Below are positions 55,197-64,000 of a stretch of DNA of 64,000 nt, piece after piece. Made by a program: the position numbers and the translations under genes. Positions within the stretch are counted from its first letter, which is position 1, and each line of letters opens with the position of its first letter. Origin of the DNA: Polynucleobacter campilacus (GTDB lineage Bacteria; Pseudomonadota; Gammaproteobacteria; Burkholderiales; Burkholderiaceae); assembly GCF_002206625.1 (NCBI RefSeq), contig NZ_NGUP01000003.1:1-64000 (forward strand), in the 5' to 3' direction. The notes under the pieces were generated by a model, which saw only the letters and a program-made list of their open reading frames with translations, was not told the DNA's origin and made no database searches.

Positions 55197-56177
55197 TTAA
55201 TCTAGAGTGATGTTGGCAGACTTGATTGCCTTATTCCAATATGGGAGCTCTTTCTTAACCAAGGCATCAGTTGCAGCAGGCGTTAGATAACGCAACTCTA
55301 CGCCAGCAGCATCAGCGCGCTCTTTCACTTCAGGCAATGCCAAACTCTTTTTAACTGAGTCTGTTAACTTGGCAACGACTGGAGCAGGCGTTCCTGCAGG
55401 GGCAAACAAACCTACCCAAGACTCTAGCTGGAAGGAAGGCAATCCGGCCTCGGCAGTAGTTGGAACGTTAGGCATCCCTGGGTGACGGCTCTTGCCAGTG
55501 ACTGCCAAACCTTTGAGCTTGCCACTTTGAACATGTTGCATCAGTGATGGCGGAGTACTGATAAAGACCTGCACTTGTCCAGCAAGAACGTCCTGAATGG
55601 CGGGGCCAGATCCCTTGTACGGCACGTGGACCATTTCAATACCGGTAGATTGCTTGAACATTTCAGTACCGATATGGGAGACTGAACCATTGCCTTGTGA
55701 AGCGTAATTTAACTTACCAGGATTGGCTTTTGCATAGGCAATAAATTCTTTTAAGTTGTTAACCGGTACTGAAGGATGGACTGCAATCACATTAGTAGAA
55801 ATAGTCAACAGCGCAATTGGTGAAAAATCTTTCACAGGATCCCAAGCAAGCTTATCCATCAAAGCAGGATTGCCTACGTGATAACCAGAATATGAAATCA
55901 ATAAGGTGTATCCATCAGGCTTAGCGTTTGCTACAAATTGATAGGCAATATTTCCGCTAGCTCCAGGTTTGTTATCCACAATCACCGTTTGACCAATGAC
56001 TCTTGTGAGTGGCTCGCTCAGGAGACGCGCAGAAGTATCGACCAAACCTCCTGGAGGATTAGGCACGACTAAGGTAATGCTCCGGTCCGGAAAGGCTTGT
56101 GCGCTGGCAAGCTGAGCAACTGCAGTAAGGGCAAGCGTGGCTACTAATTTACGGGCTATGTGCATTCTGGTCATCAT
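55197..56177 (-). CDS. Bug-family (TctC-type) periplasmic solute-binding protein
   Basis: A 326-residue protein with a signal peptide cleaved near SAQA (residue ~26) and the Bug landmarks FPDRSITLVVPNPPGGLVDTSAR, VDNKPGASGNIAYQFVANAKPDGYT, VPYKGSGPAIQDVLAGQVQVF and FAPAGTPAPVV. Bug proteins bind small carboxylates or amides and are hugely expanded in Burkholderiales. No TctAB membrane genes adjoin. Ligand unknown; adjacent amidase and oxidoreductase suggest a shared catabolic theme, but this is weak. GAGGAG lies just before the ATG. Confidence 0.9.
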   Translation of the reverse strand: MMTRMHIARKLVATLALTAVAQLASAQAFPDRSITLVVPNPPGGLVDTSARLLSEPLTRVIGQTVIVDNKPGASGNIAYQFVANAKPDGYTLLISYSGYHVGNPALMDKLAWDPVKDFSPIALLTISTNVIAVHPSVPVNNLKEFIAYAKANPGKLNYASQGNGSVSHIGTEMFKQSTGIEMVHVPYKGSGPAIQDVLAGQVQVFISTPPSLMQHVQSGKLKGLAVTGKSRHPGMPNVPTTAEAGLPSFQLESWVGLFAPAGTPAPVVAKLTDSVKKSLALPEVKERADAAGVELRYLTPAATDALVKKELPYWNKAIKSANITLD

Positions 56178-56218
56178 GGTCTCCTCATCTTCAATGCTTA
56201 TTTATTAATTTCTGCATT

Positions 56219-57340
56219 TTATCGCTGCCCTACTTTAACGCTTCCGAATACAGCTTGAGCCTCTCTAGGCAAACAACGCCAATAGCGCTCGTTGGCAGTA
56301 ACTGTAGCGCCTAGGGCAGCAGCGGCCTCCCATCCCCAGCGGGGTTTGTATAAGAAGGCTCTCGCTAAGGCAATCAAGTCTGCATCACCGTCTTGCAAGA
56401 TCGCTTCGGCTTCATGTGGATCGGTAATTAAACCTACTGTCATCGTTGGTAGGCCGGATTGTTCTTTGACAATCTTAGCAAATGGCACTTGGTATCGCGG
56501 TCCAAGAGCAATCTTTTGCTTCGGAGAAATTCCACCGGAAGAGATATGTACAAAATTACAACCCAAAGGCTTTAATTGTTTTGCAAAATCAGCTGTCTCC
56601 TGTGGTGTCCAACCGCCCTCAATCCAATCACTTGCAGATATCCGAATACCCAGAACACCTGAATAAGCAGCCCGAACTGCTGTAAACAACTCCAATGGAA
56701 AGCGAATTCGGTTTTCAAATGAACCGCCGTACTCATCTTGTCGCTGATTAGCAATCGGAGATAAAAACTGATGCAGTAGATAGCCGTGAGCACCATGCAA
56801 TTCAATACCATCCACTCCAATACGGTCAGCCCGCTTTGCTGAATTCACAAAATCTTCAATCATTTGTTTGAGTTCTGCTTTTGATAACTCATGTGGCAAC
56901 CGTTCGCCTTCAAGTTGAGAGATGGCTGAGGGTGCGAGCATTTCCCAGCCGCCTTGGTCTGCAGATAAAAGTTGACCACCATCCCAGGGGGTGGCACTTG
57001 ATGCTTTACGTCCAGCATGGGCTAATTGAATAAATACCGGAGTAGCCGGTGCTAATTTACGAGCACGACTTAATTTGTCTTGCAGGGCAGCTTCTGTGCG
57101 GTCATCCCATAGACCCAAGCAAGCAGGAGTAATACGCCCTTCTGCAGTCACACCAGTGGCCTCAATGATGAATAAGGCCGCGCCACTATTGAGTAAATTA
57201 CCCCAGTGCATTAAATGCCAGTCAGTTGCCTCACCATTACTGGCAGAGTATTGGCACATTGGGGCAACCACAATGCGATTCGCTAATTCCAATGGTCCGC
57301 GGGGTGAATGGAGGGTGTAGCTGGAGAACAAAAGACTCAT
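56219..57340 (-). CDS. NADH:flavin oxidoreductase, YqjM/NamA-like old yellow enzyme
   Basis: A 373-residue flavin TIM-barrel enzyme: RIVVAPMCQYSASNGEATDWHLMHWG at the start (with the YqjM-type cysteine in APMCQY), QLAHAGRKAS, GVDGIELHGAHGYLLHQFLSPIANQRQDEYGGSFENRIRF, and DLIALARAFLYKPRW at the end. It reduces activated C=C bonds with NAD(P)H. Natural substrate unknown. Confidence 0.9.
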   Translation of the reverse strand: MSLLFSSYTLHSPRGPLELANRIVVAPMCQYSASNGEATDWHLMHWGNLLNSGAALFIIEATGVTAEGRITPACLGLWDDRTEAALQDKLSRARKLAPATPVFIQLAHAGRKASSATPWDGGQLLSADQGGWEMLAPSAISQLEGERLPHELSKAELKQMIEDFVNSAKRADRIGVDGIELHGAHGYLLHQFLSPIANQRQDEYGGSFENRIRFPLELFTAVRAAYSGVLGIRISASDWIEGGWTPQETADFAKQLKPLGCNFVHISSGGISPKQKIALGPRYQVPFAKIVKEQSGLPTMTVGLITDPHEAEAILQDGDADLIALARAFLYKPRWGWEAAAALGATVTANERYWRCLPREAQAVFGSVKVGQR

Positions 57341-57494
57341 GGGATGCCTTAAAAAGCTGAAAAATAGTCCAAAAATTACGGAAGTAAGTCTAAAGCGATA
57401 GAATACTCAAAAAGCAGAATAAACCAGAAACCAAGACCTGCAGCCCTAGCTCAGCTGGCTTCGATTACCCAAAAACCTATTAATAAATGAGACT

Positions 57495-59015
57495 ATGAAC
57501 GCACCCCAAGCCTTTGATTCAAAAGACGATATTGGCCACTATATTGGCGGCAAGCTGGTGAACCCCAAAGACGGTCGCTTTGCTGATGTGTACAACCCCG
57601 CTAAAGGCGCTGTCGCCCGACGCGTGGCATTAGCGAACCGCAAGGAAGTCGATGCTGCCGTAGCGGTTGCGCAAACCGCTTTTGAGAGCTGGGGTCAAAC
57701 TAGTCCATTACGCCGTGCGCGCATATTGTTTAAGTATCTGGAGCTGCTCAATGCCAACCGTGATGCCCTAGCAGCCATCATTACTGCCGAACACGGCAAG
57801 GTATTTACTGATGCCCAAGGTGAAGTGACTCGGGGCATTGAAATTTTAGAATTTGCTACCGGCATCCCTGAATTACTCAAAGGTGATTACACCGAACAGG
57901 TTTCTACCGATATTGATAACTGGATCATGCGTCAACCTTTGGGTGTAGTGGCTGGCATAACGCCATTTAACTTCCCTGTCATGGTTCCGATGTGGATGTT
58001 CCCTGTGGCGATTGCCTGTGGCAATACTTTTATTCTCAAGCCTAGCCCAACCGATCCATCTGCTGCTTTATTGATGGCTAAGCTACTGAAAGAGGCAGGT
58101 CTTCCTGATGGCGTATTTAACGTGGTCCAGGGTGATAAAGAAGCTGTAGATGCCCTGATTGAGAATCCAGATGTGAAAGCCGTGAGTTTCGTTGGCTCAA
58201 CGCCAATTGCCAATTACATTTATGAGCGTTGCGCTCACTTTGGTAAACGCTCTCAAGCTTTAGGTGGTGCTAAAAATCATATGGTCATCATGCCTGATGC
58301 AGATATGGATAAAGCGATTGATGCTCTGATTGGTGCTGCCTATGGATCTGCTGGTGAACGCTGTATGGCGATTTCAGTAGCAGTTTTGGTTGGTGATGCA
58401 GCTGACAAAATTATGCCAAAACTCATCGAACGCACCAAAACCTTGAAGGTTAAAAATGGTATGGAGCTAGATGCCGAAATGGGTCCTATCGTCACTAAGG
58501 CAGCCTTAGAGCGCATTACAGGCTATATCGAAAACGGCGTTGCTTCTGGTGCCAAGCTATTAGTAGATGGCCGCGGCTTAAAAGTTCCTGACAATGAGAA
58601 TGGCTTCTTCATCGGTGGCACACTCTTTGATAACGTCAAACCCGATATGAAGATTTACCTTGAAGAAATCTTTGGCCCGGTGCTATCTTGCATGCGAGTA
58701 GCCAACTTTACGGATGCACTCAATTTAGTTAACTCCTGCGAGTTTGGCAACGGTGTTGCTTGCTTCACCAGCGATGGCAATATCGCCCGTGAGTTTGCTC
58801 GCCGCGTACAAGTGGGTATGGTTGGTATCAACGTACCTATTCCAGTACCAATGGCTTGGCATGGTTTTGGCGGCTGGAAGAAGTCGATCTTTGGCGATAT
58901 GAATGCGTACGGCAAAGAAGGTGTGCGCTTCTACACCAAGCAAAAGAGTGTGATGCAGCGTTGGCCTGAAAGTATTGCCAAGGGTGCAGAGTTTGTGATG
59001 CCAACCTCTAAGTAA
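57495..59015 (+). CDS. mmsA: Methylmalonate-semialdehyde dehydrogenase (CoA-acylating)
   Basis: A 506-residue aldehyde dehydrogenase of the MmsA class: [89 protein letters not shown] and the catalytic cysteine in [14 protein letters not shown]. It converts methylmalonate or malonate semialdehyde to propionyl- or acetyl-CoA in valine and inositol catabolism. Propionyl-CoA links it to prpE elsewhere in the window. It is followed by a terminator. Confidence 0.93.
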   Translation: MNAPQAFDSKDDIGHYIGGKLVNPKDGRFADVYNPAKGAVARRVALANRKEVDAAVAVAQTAFESWGQTSPLRRARILFKYLELLNANRDALAAIITAEHGKVFTDAQGEVTRGIEILEFATGIPELLKGDYTEQVSTDIDNWIMRQPLGVVAGITPFNFPVMVPMWMFPVAIACGNTFILKPSPTDPSAALLMAKLLKEAGLPDGVFNVVQGDKEAVDALIENPDVKAVSFVGSTPIANYIYERCAHFGKRSQALGGAKNHMVIMPDADMDKAIDALIGAAYGSAGERCMAISVAVLVGDAADKIMPKLIERTKTLKVKNGMELDAEMGPIVTKAALERITGYIENGVASGAKLLVDGRGLKVPDNENGFFIGGTLFDNVKPDMKIYLEEIFGPVLSCMRVANFTDALNLVNSCEFGNGVACFTSDGNIAREFARRVQVGMVGINVPIPVPMAWHGFGGWKKSIFGDMNAYGKEGVRFYTKQKSVMQRWPESIAKGAEFVMPTSK

Positions 59016-59037
59016 AGCGTTAGAGGCGGTATTAATA

Positions 59038-59067
59038 AAAATAGCGATCTACGGATCGCTATTTTTT
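59038..59067 (+). terminator. Rho-independent terminator after mmsA
   Basis: AAATAGCGATC (59039-59049) and GATCGCTATTT (59054-59064) pair over eleven bases around a TACG loop and are followed by a T-run. It works in both directions with the A-run on the left, so it may also end the DUF1178 transcript. Confidence 0.9.
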
Positions 59068-59094
59068 TACTCTCAGCCTTATTCTTGCGAAGTA

Positions 59095-59589
59095 TTACTG
59101 AAGTGTGTTTTTGAATGCGGGCATCATTGGCATTGCCAATACATCGATACCCTCTTCCCTCAAAGACTCTGCCTCATCTAAAGTGGTCTGGCCACGGATG
59201 CTACGTTCAGGAGATTCATTGTAGTGAATCTTTCTAGCCTCTTTAGCAAAAGAATTACCAACATCCTCAGATCGGCCCATCAGTTCACGCATACCCTTTA
59301 AAAAAGCTGCCTGGACTTGAGCTTCTAAATGGGAATGGTCTGGACTAGTCAAGGCCACAACATCACCACTCAAATGACCAGCGTCCGCTTTGGATACTGC
59401 TAATTCTGAAGATGAAGTCGATGAAGACTTAGCAATATGAGGAGCCGAAGGCATACGGGCAATATTGGTGTTATCGCATACAGGACAGGCGAGCATACCC
59501 TTGTCTTGCTGAGCAAGACAATCTGCTTCAGAGGCAAACCATCCCTCAAAGCGATGATCTAGGGGGCAAGCGAGGTTATAAACTTTCAT
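59095..59589 (-). CDS. DUF1178-family protein
   Basis: A 164-residue protein. The N-terminus MKVYNLACPLDHRFEGWFAS ... DKGMLACPVCDN carries a cysteine-rich, zinc-ribbon-like module, followed by a variable helical middle and a conserved C-terminus (KIHYNESPERSIRGQTTLDEAESLREEGIDVLAMP). These are the DUF1178 features. Function unknown. It lies 65 bases after the Nudix gene on the same strand and, like it, is a frequent follower of the nuo operon. Confidence 0.85.
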   Translation of the reverse strand: MKVYNLACPLDHRFEGWFASEADCLAQQDKGMLACPVCDNTNIARMPSAPHIAKSSSTSSSELAVSKADAGHLSGDVVALTSPDHSHLEAQVQAAFLKGMRELMGRSEDVGNSFAKEARKIHYNESPERSIRGQTTLDEAESLREEGIDVLAMPMMPAFKNTLQ

Positions 59590-59654
59590 AAAACCTATTT
59601 GGGGGCAAAAGTACTAAATTCAATAGCCCTATTTTAAGCGGGTTTGCTATATGC

Positions 59655-60254
59655 CTATTTAATTGGCTCTGGACTCACTAAACCGCGGCGGTAGCGGTCT
59701 AGCCAGTAGGCCGAGATAGTGGTTTTAACATCCGTAATTTCGCCTTCCTCCACCCAAGCAATGAGTTGCTCTAAGGGCGCTGCAAAGACATCTAGAAATT
59801 CTTCTTCATCCAAATGACTAGCACCAGGTACAAGACCTTCGGCTAAATAGATATCAATAAATTCTGTTGAATACGAAATCACTGGATGGATGCGGCGTAT
59901 ATAACTCCATTTTTTTGCCGTGTACCCTGTCTCTTCAGCAAGCTCACGTTGCGCACATAGCAGTGGATTTTCATTGGGATCCAATTTGCCTGCAGGAATT
60001 TCAATACAAGCCTTGGCAATGGGGTAGCGATATTGGCGCTCCAAGAGGACCCTACCATCATCTAGCAAAGCCACAATCGCAACAGCTCCCGGGTGAGTTA
60101 AGTACTCTCGTACTGCTTGTTGGCCATCAGGTAATGAAACCGTATCGCGTTTCATCTTCAAGAAAATGCCGCCGTAGATATCTTCACCAGCAATGCGCTC
60201 CTCACGCAAATGTTGATCACCACTAGGCAAATCTTTAAATGATTTTTCGGACAT
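59655..60254 (-). CDS. Nudix hydrolase (ADP-ribose pyrophosphatase-like)
   Basis: A 199-residue protein with the full Nudix box GKLDPNENPLLCAQRELAEETGY (residues ~98-120). The length and the N-terminal VREYLTHPGAVAIVALLDDGRVLLERQYRYP fit ADP-ribose pyrophosphatases, which clear ADP-ribose. It lies 14 bases after nuoN, so it is probably transcribed with the nuo operon. Confidence 0.88.
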   Translation of the reverse strand: MSEKSFKDLPSGDQHLREERIAGEDIYGGIFLKMKRDTVSLPDGQQAVREYLTHPGAVAIVALLDDGRVLLERQYRYPIAKACIEIPAGKLDPNENPLLCAQRELAEETGYTAKKWSYIRRIHPVISYSTEFIDIYLAEGLVPGASHLDEEEFLDVFAAPLEQLIAWVEEGEITDVKTTISAYWLDRYRRGLVSPEPIK

Positions 60255-60268
60255 CTCTACCTAAGAAT

Positions 60269-61768
60269 TTAGGAGCCTAATAAGGTACGGCGCATGGCGT
60301 CGAGACAAAGACTCATTAAGCCTGCAGGAACAATACCCAGCGCTAACACCAAAATACTATTTAAGCCCAAGATGCCTTTGGCAAAGCCAGAACCGCTAAT
60401 GGTTGTCTCATGCACCGGTTGATCAAAATACATTACCTTGACGACACGCAAGTAATAGAAAGCGCCGATCAAGGATGCCATTACGGCGACGATAGCCAAG
60501 AAGGTATGACCGCCATCTACTAGCGCTTCTAGCACACCTAATTTAGCTGCAAAGCCTACTGTTGGCGGAATACCTGCCAAGGAGAACATCATTACTAGTC
60601 CAATAAAAGCAAACCATGGATGCTTTTGATTCAAACCTTTGAGGTCGTCTAAGGTCTCACAGTCATGCCCCTTGCGAGACAGAACCATAAGTAAGCCAAA
60701 GGTACCCAAGGTTGTTAATACATAAGTAATGACATAAAACATGGATGCGCTAAATGCATGATCATCAAATACAGATAGCAGGCCTAATAGAACGAAGCCC
60801 ATTTGCGCAATCGCAGAATACGCCAACATACGCTTCAAATTGGTTTGCGCAATGGCCGTGACGTTGCCAAGAACTAAGGACAGGACTGCTAAGATCACCA
60901 GCATTGGCTGCCAATCACCCAAGAGCGGCAGCAAGGTGTTAACCAGCAGACGGAACAACAAGGCAAAAGCAGCAAGCTTAGGTGCTGCCGCAATCATCAG
61001 TGTTACTGCTGTTGGTGCGCCTTGATAGACATCTGGTACCCACATATGGAAAGGCACTACACCTAACTTAAATGCCAGGCCAGCAACAATGAACACTAAG
61101 CCAAAGGCCATCACCAGATGATTTACACGTGGATCGGCAACTACTTTGAAGATTTCGATAAGATCTAACGAGCCTGTTACGCCGTAAAGCATCGACATGC
61201 CATATAAGAAGAAACCTGAAGCCAAAGCACCTAAGATGAAATACTTAATTGCGGCCTCTACGCTCTTCTCGCTGTTATGGCTCATTGCTACGAGTGCGTA
61301 AGTTGGCAATGCCATTAACTCCAAGCCCAGATAAAGAGTTAACAAATTTGCCCCGGAGATCAAGACAAATTGACCAAGTAAGGCAAGCAAGGTCAAAACA
61401 ATAAAGTCTGGGCGGAATAAGGCGCGATCTTTGAGGTATTGCTTGGAGTAAATCAAGCTGACCAAGACAGCACCGCATGAACAGGCTTTGAGTAAATTAG
61501 AAAAAGGGTCTGATTGAAATAAGCCATTCATCGCTAATAGCGCTGGATCTCCCATTCGGCCAATGAATGCCAAAATCAGATAGACCAAGAGAATGATCGT
61601 AAAGAAATAGACAAATCCAACTCCGCGGGGAGTATGGAAGATGTCCTGCTCTACACCTGGAGTAGATAGCACTCTCTCAGGCACATAAACGCTAGCCAGC
61701 AATAGCAAACAGGCTGCAACGAGCAGAACAAGTTCAGGCAGGATAGCGTATAGGTCGAATGCTTGCAT
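60269..61768 (-). CDS. nuoN: NADH-quinone oxidoreductase subunit N
   Basis: A 499-residue antiporter-like membrane subunit with about fourteen transmembrane helices. The core lysine/glutamate-bearing helices are visible in [15 protein letters not shown] (helix 5 glutamate), [22 protein letters not shown] (helix 7-8) and [16 protein letters not shown]. It pumps protons in complex I. It is the last nuo gene, 10 bases after nuoM. Confidence 0.96.
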   Translation of the reverse strand: MQAFDLYAILPELVLLVAACLLLLASVYVPERVLSTPGVEQDIFHTPRGVGFVYFFTIILLVYLILAFIGRMGDPALLAMNGLFQSDPFSNLLKACSCGAVLVSLIYSKQYLKDRALFRPDFIVLTLLALLGQFVLISGANLLTLYLGLELMALPTYALVAMSHNSEKSVEAAIKYFILGALASGFFLYGMSMLYGVTGSLDLIEIFKVVADPRVNHLVMAFGLVFIVAGLAFKLGVVPFHMWVPDVYQGAPTAVTLMIAAAPKLAAFALLFRLLVNTLLPLLGDWQPMLVILAVLSLVLGNVTAIAQTNLKRMLAYSAIAQMGFVLLGLLSVFDDHAFSASMFYVITYVLTTLGTFGLLMVLSRKGHDCETLDDLKGLNQKHPWFAFIGLVMMFSLAGIPPTVGFAAKLGVLEALVDGGHTFLAIVAVMASLIGAFYYLRVVKVMYFDQPVHETTISGSGFAKGILGLNSILVLALGIVPAGLMSLCLDAMRRTLLGS

Positions 61769-61778
61769 TTGCTTTTAC

Positions 61779-63245
61779 TCAGAGTTTGCTAACAGCTACA
61801 TGCTGTAGCAGATTAATCACGGCAGGATGAATAATGTCTGTAAAGGGTTTTGGATAAACACCCATTCCGATTACACAAATGGACAATACTGCCATCAAGA
61901 AATATTCGCGGGCATTCAGGTCTTTTAGCTCCTCTACATGGGCATTGGTAATAGCGCCAAAGAATACGCGCTTGACCATCCACAAGGAATAGGAAGCCCC
62001 CAGAATCAAGGCTGTTGAAGCCAAGATGCCAATCACAAAGTCATAGTCCACTGCTGCAAGAATTACCATGAACTCACCAACAAATCCTGAAGTTGCTGGA
62101 AGGCCGCAGTTTGCCATTGCCATCAACACGGCAAAAGCAGTAAATGCAGGCATGCGATGCACTACTCCACCGTAATCAGCAATTTGGCGAGTATGCATAC
62201 GGTCATAGAGCACGCCAATAGAAAGGAACATCGCACCAGCCACAAAGCCATGAGAAATCATTTGCACAATACCGCCCTCAATACCTAGAGGACTGAAGAG
62301 GAAGAAGCCGAGCGTTACAAAACCCATGTGGGCGACAGATGAATACGCCACCAGCTTTTTCATATCCTTCTGAACCAAGGCTACTGCACCTACATAAATC
62401 ACCGCCACTAATGATAGGAAGATGATAAATGGGCCGAGATATTGGCTAGCATCTGGTGCAATCGGCAATGAGAAGCGCAAGAAACCATAGGCACCGAGTT
62501 TCAACATAATCGCTGCCAACACGACAGAACCACCGGTCGGCGCCTCTACGTGAACATCGGGCAACCAAGTATGCAATGGCCACATTGGTACCTTTACAGC
62601 AAACGCCATAAAGAACGCAAAGAACAGCAAAATTTGCTCAACGATATCGAGGCGCGCCTGTTGCCAAACCAAAATATCAAAGCTATTGGTCACGTTGTAG
62701 AGATAAAGCATGGCAACTAGAGTGAGCAAGGAGCCAAGCAAGGTGTACAGGAAGAACTTGAATGCTGCATAGATGCGGTTATGCCCACCCCAGACGCCAA
62801 TGATGATGTACATCGGAATTAAGGTTGCCTCGAAAAAGACATAGAACAATAAGGCATCTAGCGCACAGAAAACACCAATCATTAATCCAGAAAGGATCAT
62901 GAAAGAAGCCATATATTGCGAGACCTTGATCTCAATCACTTCCCACGCTGCTATCACTACAATAATATTGATGAAAGCTGTGAGAACAATAAACCAAACA
63001 GAGATTCCGTCAATACCTAAGAAATAGTTAATGTCGTAGCGCGGAATCCAACTTAATTTCTCAACAAACTGCATCCCAGGATTGGCAATATCAAACTGAA
63101 TAATGAGAGGGAGAGTGGCAATGAAGCCAAGGATGGCGCCAATAAGGGCTAACCAGCGAACACCAGCAGATGGCTTCTCAGACCCAAATATCAAAATAAT
63201 GAGTCCAAAAACAATCGGTGTCCAGATAGCGTAAGAAAGAATCAT
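61779..63245 (-). CDS. nuoM: NADH-quinone oxidoreductase subunit M
   Basis: A 488-residue membrane subunit. FYVFFEATLIPMYIIIGVWGG carries the conserved glutamate, AFAVKVPMWPLHTWLPDVHVEAPTGGSVVLA the lysine helix, and KDMKKLVAYSSVAHMGFVTLG the next. It is one of the three antiporter-type proton channels of complex I. It lies 9 bases after nuoL and 10 before nuoN. Confidence 0.96.
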   Translation of the reverse strand: MILSYAIWTPIVFGLIILIFGSEKPSAGVRWLALIGAILGFIATLPLIIQFDIANPGMQFVEKLSWIPRYDINYFLGIDGISVWFIVLTAFINIIVVIAAWEVIEIKVSQYMASFMILSGLMIGVFCALDALLFYVFFEATLIPMYIIIGVWGGHNRIYAAFKFFLYTLLGSLLTLVAMLYLYNVTNSFDILVWQQARLDIVEQILLFFAFFMAFAVKVPMWPLHTWLPDVHVEAPTGGSVVLAAIMLKLGAYGFLRFSLPIAPDASQYLGPFIIFLSLVAVIYVGAVALVQKDMKKLVAYSSVAHMGFVTLGFFLFSPLGIEGGIVQMISHGFVAGAMFLSIGVLYDRMHTRQIADYGGVVHRMPAFTAFAVLMAMANCGLPATSGFVGEFMVILAAVDYDFVIGILASTALILGASYSLWMVKRVFFGAITNAHVEELKDLNAREYFLMAVLSICVIGMGVYPKPFTDIIHPAVINLLQHVAVSKL

Positions 63246-63254
63246 AATGGCGGC

Positions 63255-64000
63255 CTAGCGAACAAAAGGCAGATAAGCATACAAAACCCAAGCTAGCAAC
63301 GCCGCTAAGCCTGCAATCATTGCAAAAGCGTAGTGATAAAGATAACCAGATTGCAAATGGCGAATAACTCCGGCAAAGCGCCCTACTGTGTACGCGCTGC
63401 CATTCACAAAGAAACCATCAATCACTTTCTGGTCGCCGCGATGCCACAGGAAACCACCGATCCAAATCAGACCCTTGGCAAAGACTACTTGGTTTAAGTC
63501 GTCAAGATAGTATTTGTTATCGAGCAATTTTTTGATGGGTGCTAGTGCTTGTGCAACCTTGGCAGGTAACTTAGGAGCCCAAAGGTAGCCAACCGCAGCT
63601 GTTAGTACGCCAAGAACTACCAACAGTAAGATTGGTGATGTGAATGCATGCATCGCCATTGCTACCGGACCATGGAACTCGTCTTCGAGCTCTTTCATAA
63701 TTGGATGACGGAGAACATCGATAAAGATGGAGTCACCAAAGAAGGTGCCAAATAAGAGTGGCGTAATCGTATAAAAACCAATGATGACCGACGGAATCGC
63801 CAAGAGGATTAATGGCAAAGTTACCACCAATGGAGACTCATGGGGCTTTTCACCTGGCGCTAAACCGTGATGCGCATGGTCATCGCCCTGCTCTGCATGA
63901 TGATCGTGCGCGTGTGAATCAGCATGACCCCAACGTGCTTTGCCATGAAATACCCAGAAGTAGAGGCGGAATGAATACAAAGCCGTTACAAAGACACTAG
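63255..64000 (-). CDS. nuoL: NADH-quinone oxidoreductase subunit L, C-terminal part (runs off the right edge)
   Basis: The frame is open from the stop at 63255 to the window edge with no stop, so the gene continues outside. The visible ~248 residues include YSFRLYFWVFHGKARWG and then a histidine-rich segment (DSHAHDHHAEQGDDHAHHG), and later the part with the long lateral helix and last membrane helix (YHYAFAMIAGLAALLAWVLY). In NuoL this lateral helix spans the membrane arm of complex I. The histidine-rich loop is long for the family. Confidence 0.93.
   Translation of the reverse strand, partial: SVFVTALYSFRLYFWVFHGKARWGHADSHAHDHHAEQGDDHAHHGLAPGEKPHESPLVVTLPLILLAIPSVIIGFYTITPLLFGTFFGDSIFIDVLRHPIMKELEDEFHGPVAMAMHAFTSPILLLVVLGVLTAAVGYLWAPKLPAKVAQALAPIKKLLDNKYYLDDLNQVVFAKGLIWIGGFLWHRGDQKVIDGFFVNGSAYTVGRFAGVIRHLQSGYLYHYAFAMIAGLAALLAWVLYAYLPFVR

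Noticed and set aside
57443-57470. tRNA-like fragment before mmsA (GCCCTAGCTCAGCTGG then TTCGATTACC)
   Set aside because: It resembles an acceptor/D-arm plus T-loop, but there is no anticodon arm and no acceptor pairing; at best a small relic, possibly chance.

Overview
The window looks like the chromosome of a small-genome freshwater betaproteobacterium of the Burkholderiaceae, most like Polynucleobacter. This is inferred from moderate-to-low GC by eye, the compact gene packing, the gene order yhbY/rlmE-ftsH-folP-glmM-pstSCAB-phoU-phoB-phoR, a Bug-type solute receptor and the nuoLMN cluster. No species can be fixed from sequence reading alone.

Region 1-5.6 kb is accessory and rearranged. 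It holds the end of an IS3-family element with a visible -1 slippery site, a second 165-bp piece of the same IS end, MarR-like and Crp/Fnr-like regulators, an HU gene whose upstream region is duplicated (208 bp) in front of the next small gene, and a 913-bp mini-island. That island lies between tRNA-Arg(TCT) and an exact 47-bp copy of its 3' half, and carries a toxin-antitoxin-like pair with its own promoter. tRNA-Pro(TGG) follows.

Region 5.6-27.7 kb is dominated by phosphate economy. After a ZnuD-like TonB receptor come PPK2, an acyltransferase, and a cluster for replacing phospholipids: a PlcP-like metallophosphoesterase, an Agt-like glycosyltransferase (frameshifted here), diacylglycerol kinase and an OlsB-like ornithine-lipid acyltransferase. 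Ppx, a PhoA-type alkaline phosphatase, a DUF2252 protein, arsenate reductase and the complete pst-phoU-phoBR operon follow. I find arrays of Pho-box half-sites spaced exactly 11 bp upstream of pstS, phoA, plcP, ppx and an unannotated 30-codon gene. The coherent reading is a phosphate-starvation regulon in which PhoB controls uptake, scavenging, polyphosphate turnover and membrane-lipid replacement, with a possible new small-protein member.

Region 27.7-64 kb is mostly housekeeping: glmM, folP, ftsH, rlmE, yhbY, greA, carAB, prpE, mltD, gloB, a SAM methyltransferase, rnhA, a two-gene RND efflux system, dnaQ, a TPR/GT41 protein, a tartrate/D-malate dehydrogenase, a SprT-like protein, an amidase, a Bug receptor, an old-yellow-enzyme homologue, mmsA, a DUF1178 protein, a Nudix hydrolase and nuoN-nuoM-nuoL (nuoL runs off the right edge). 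No CRISPR array, rRNA or prophage was seen.
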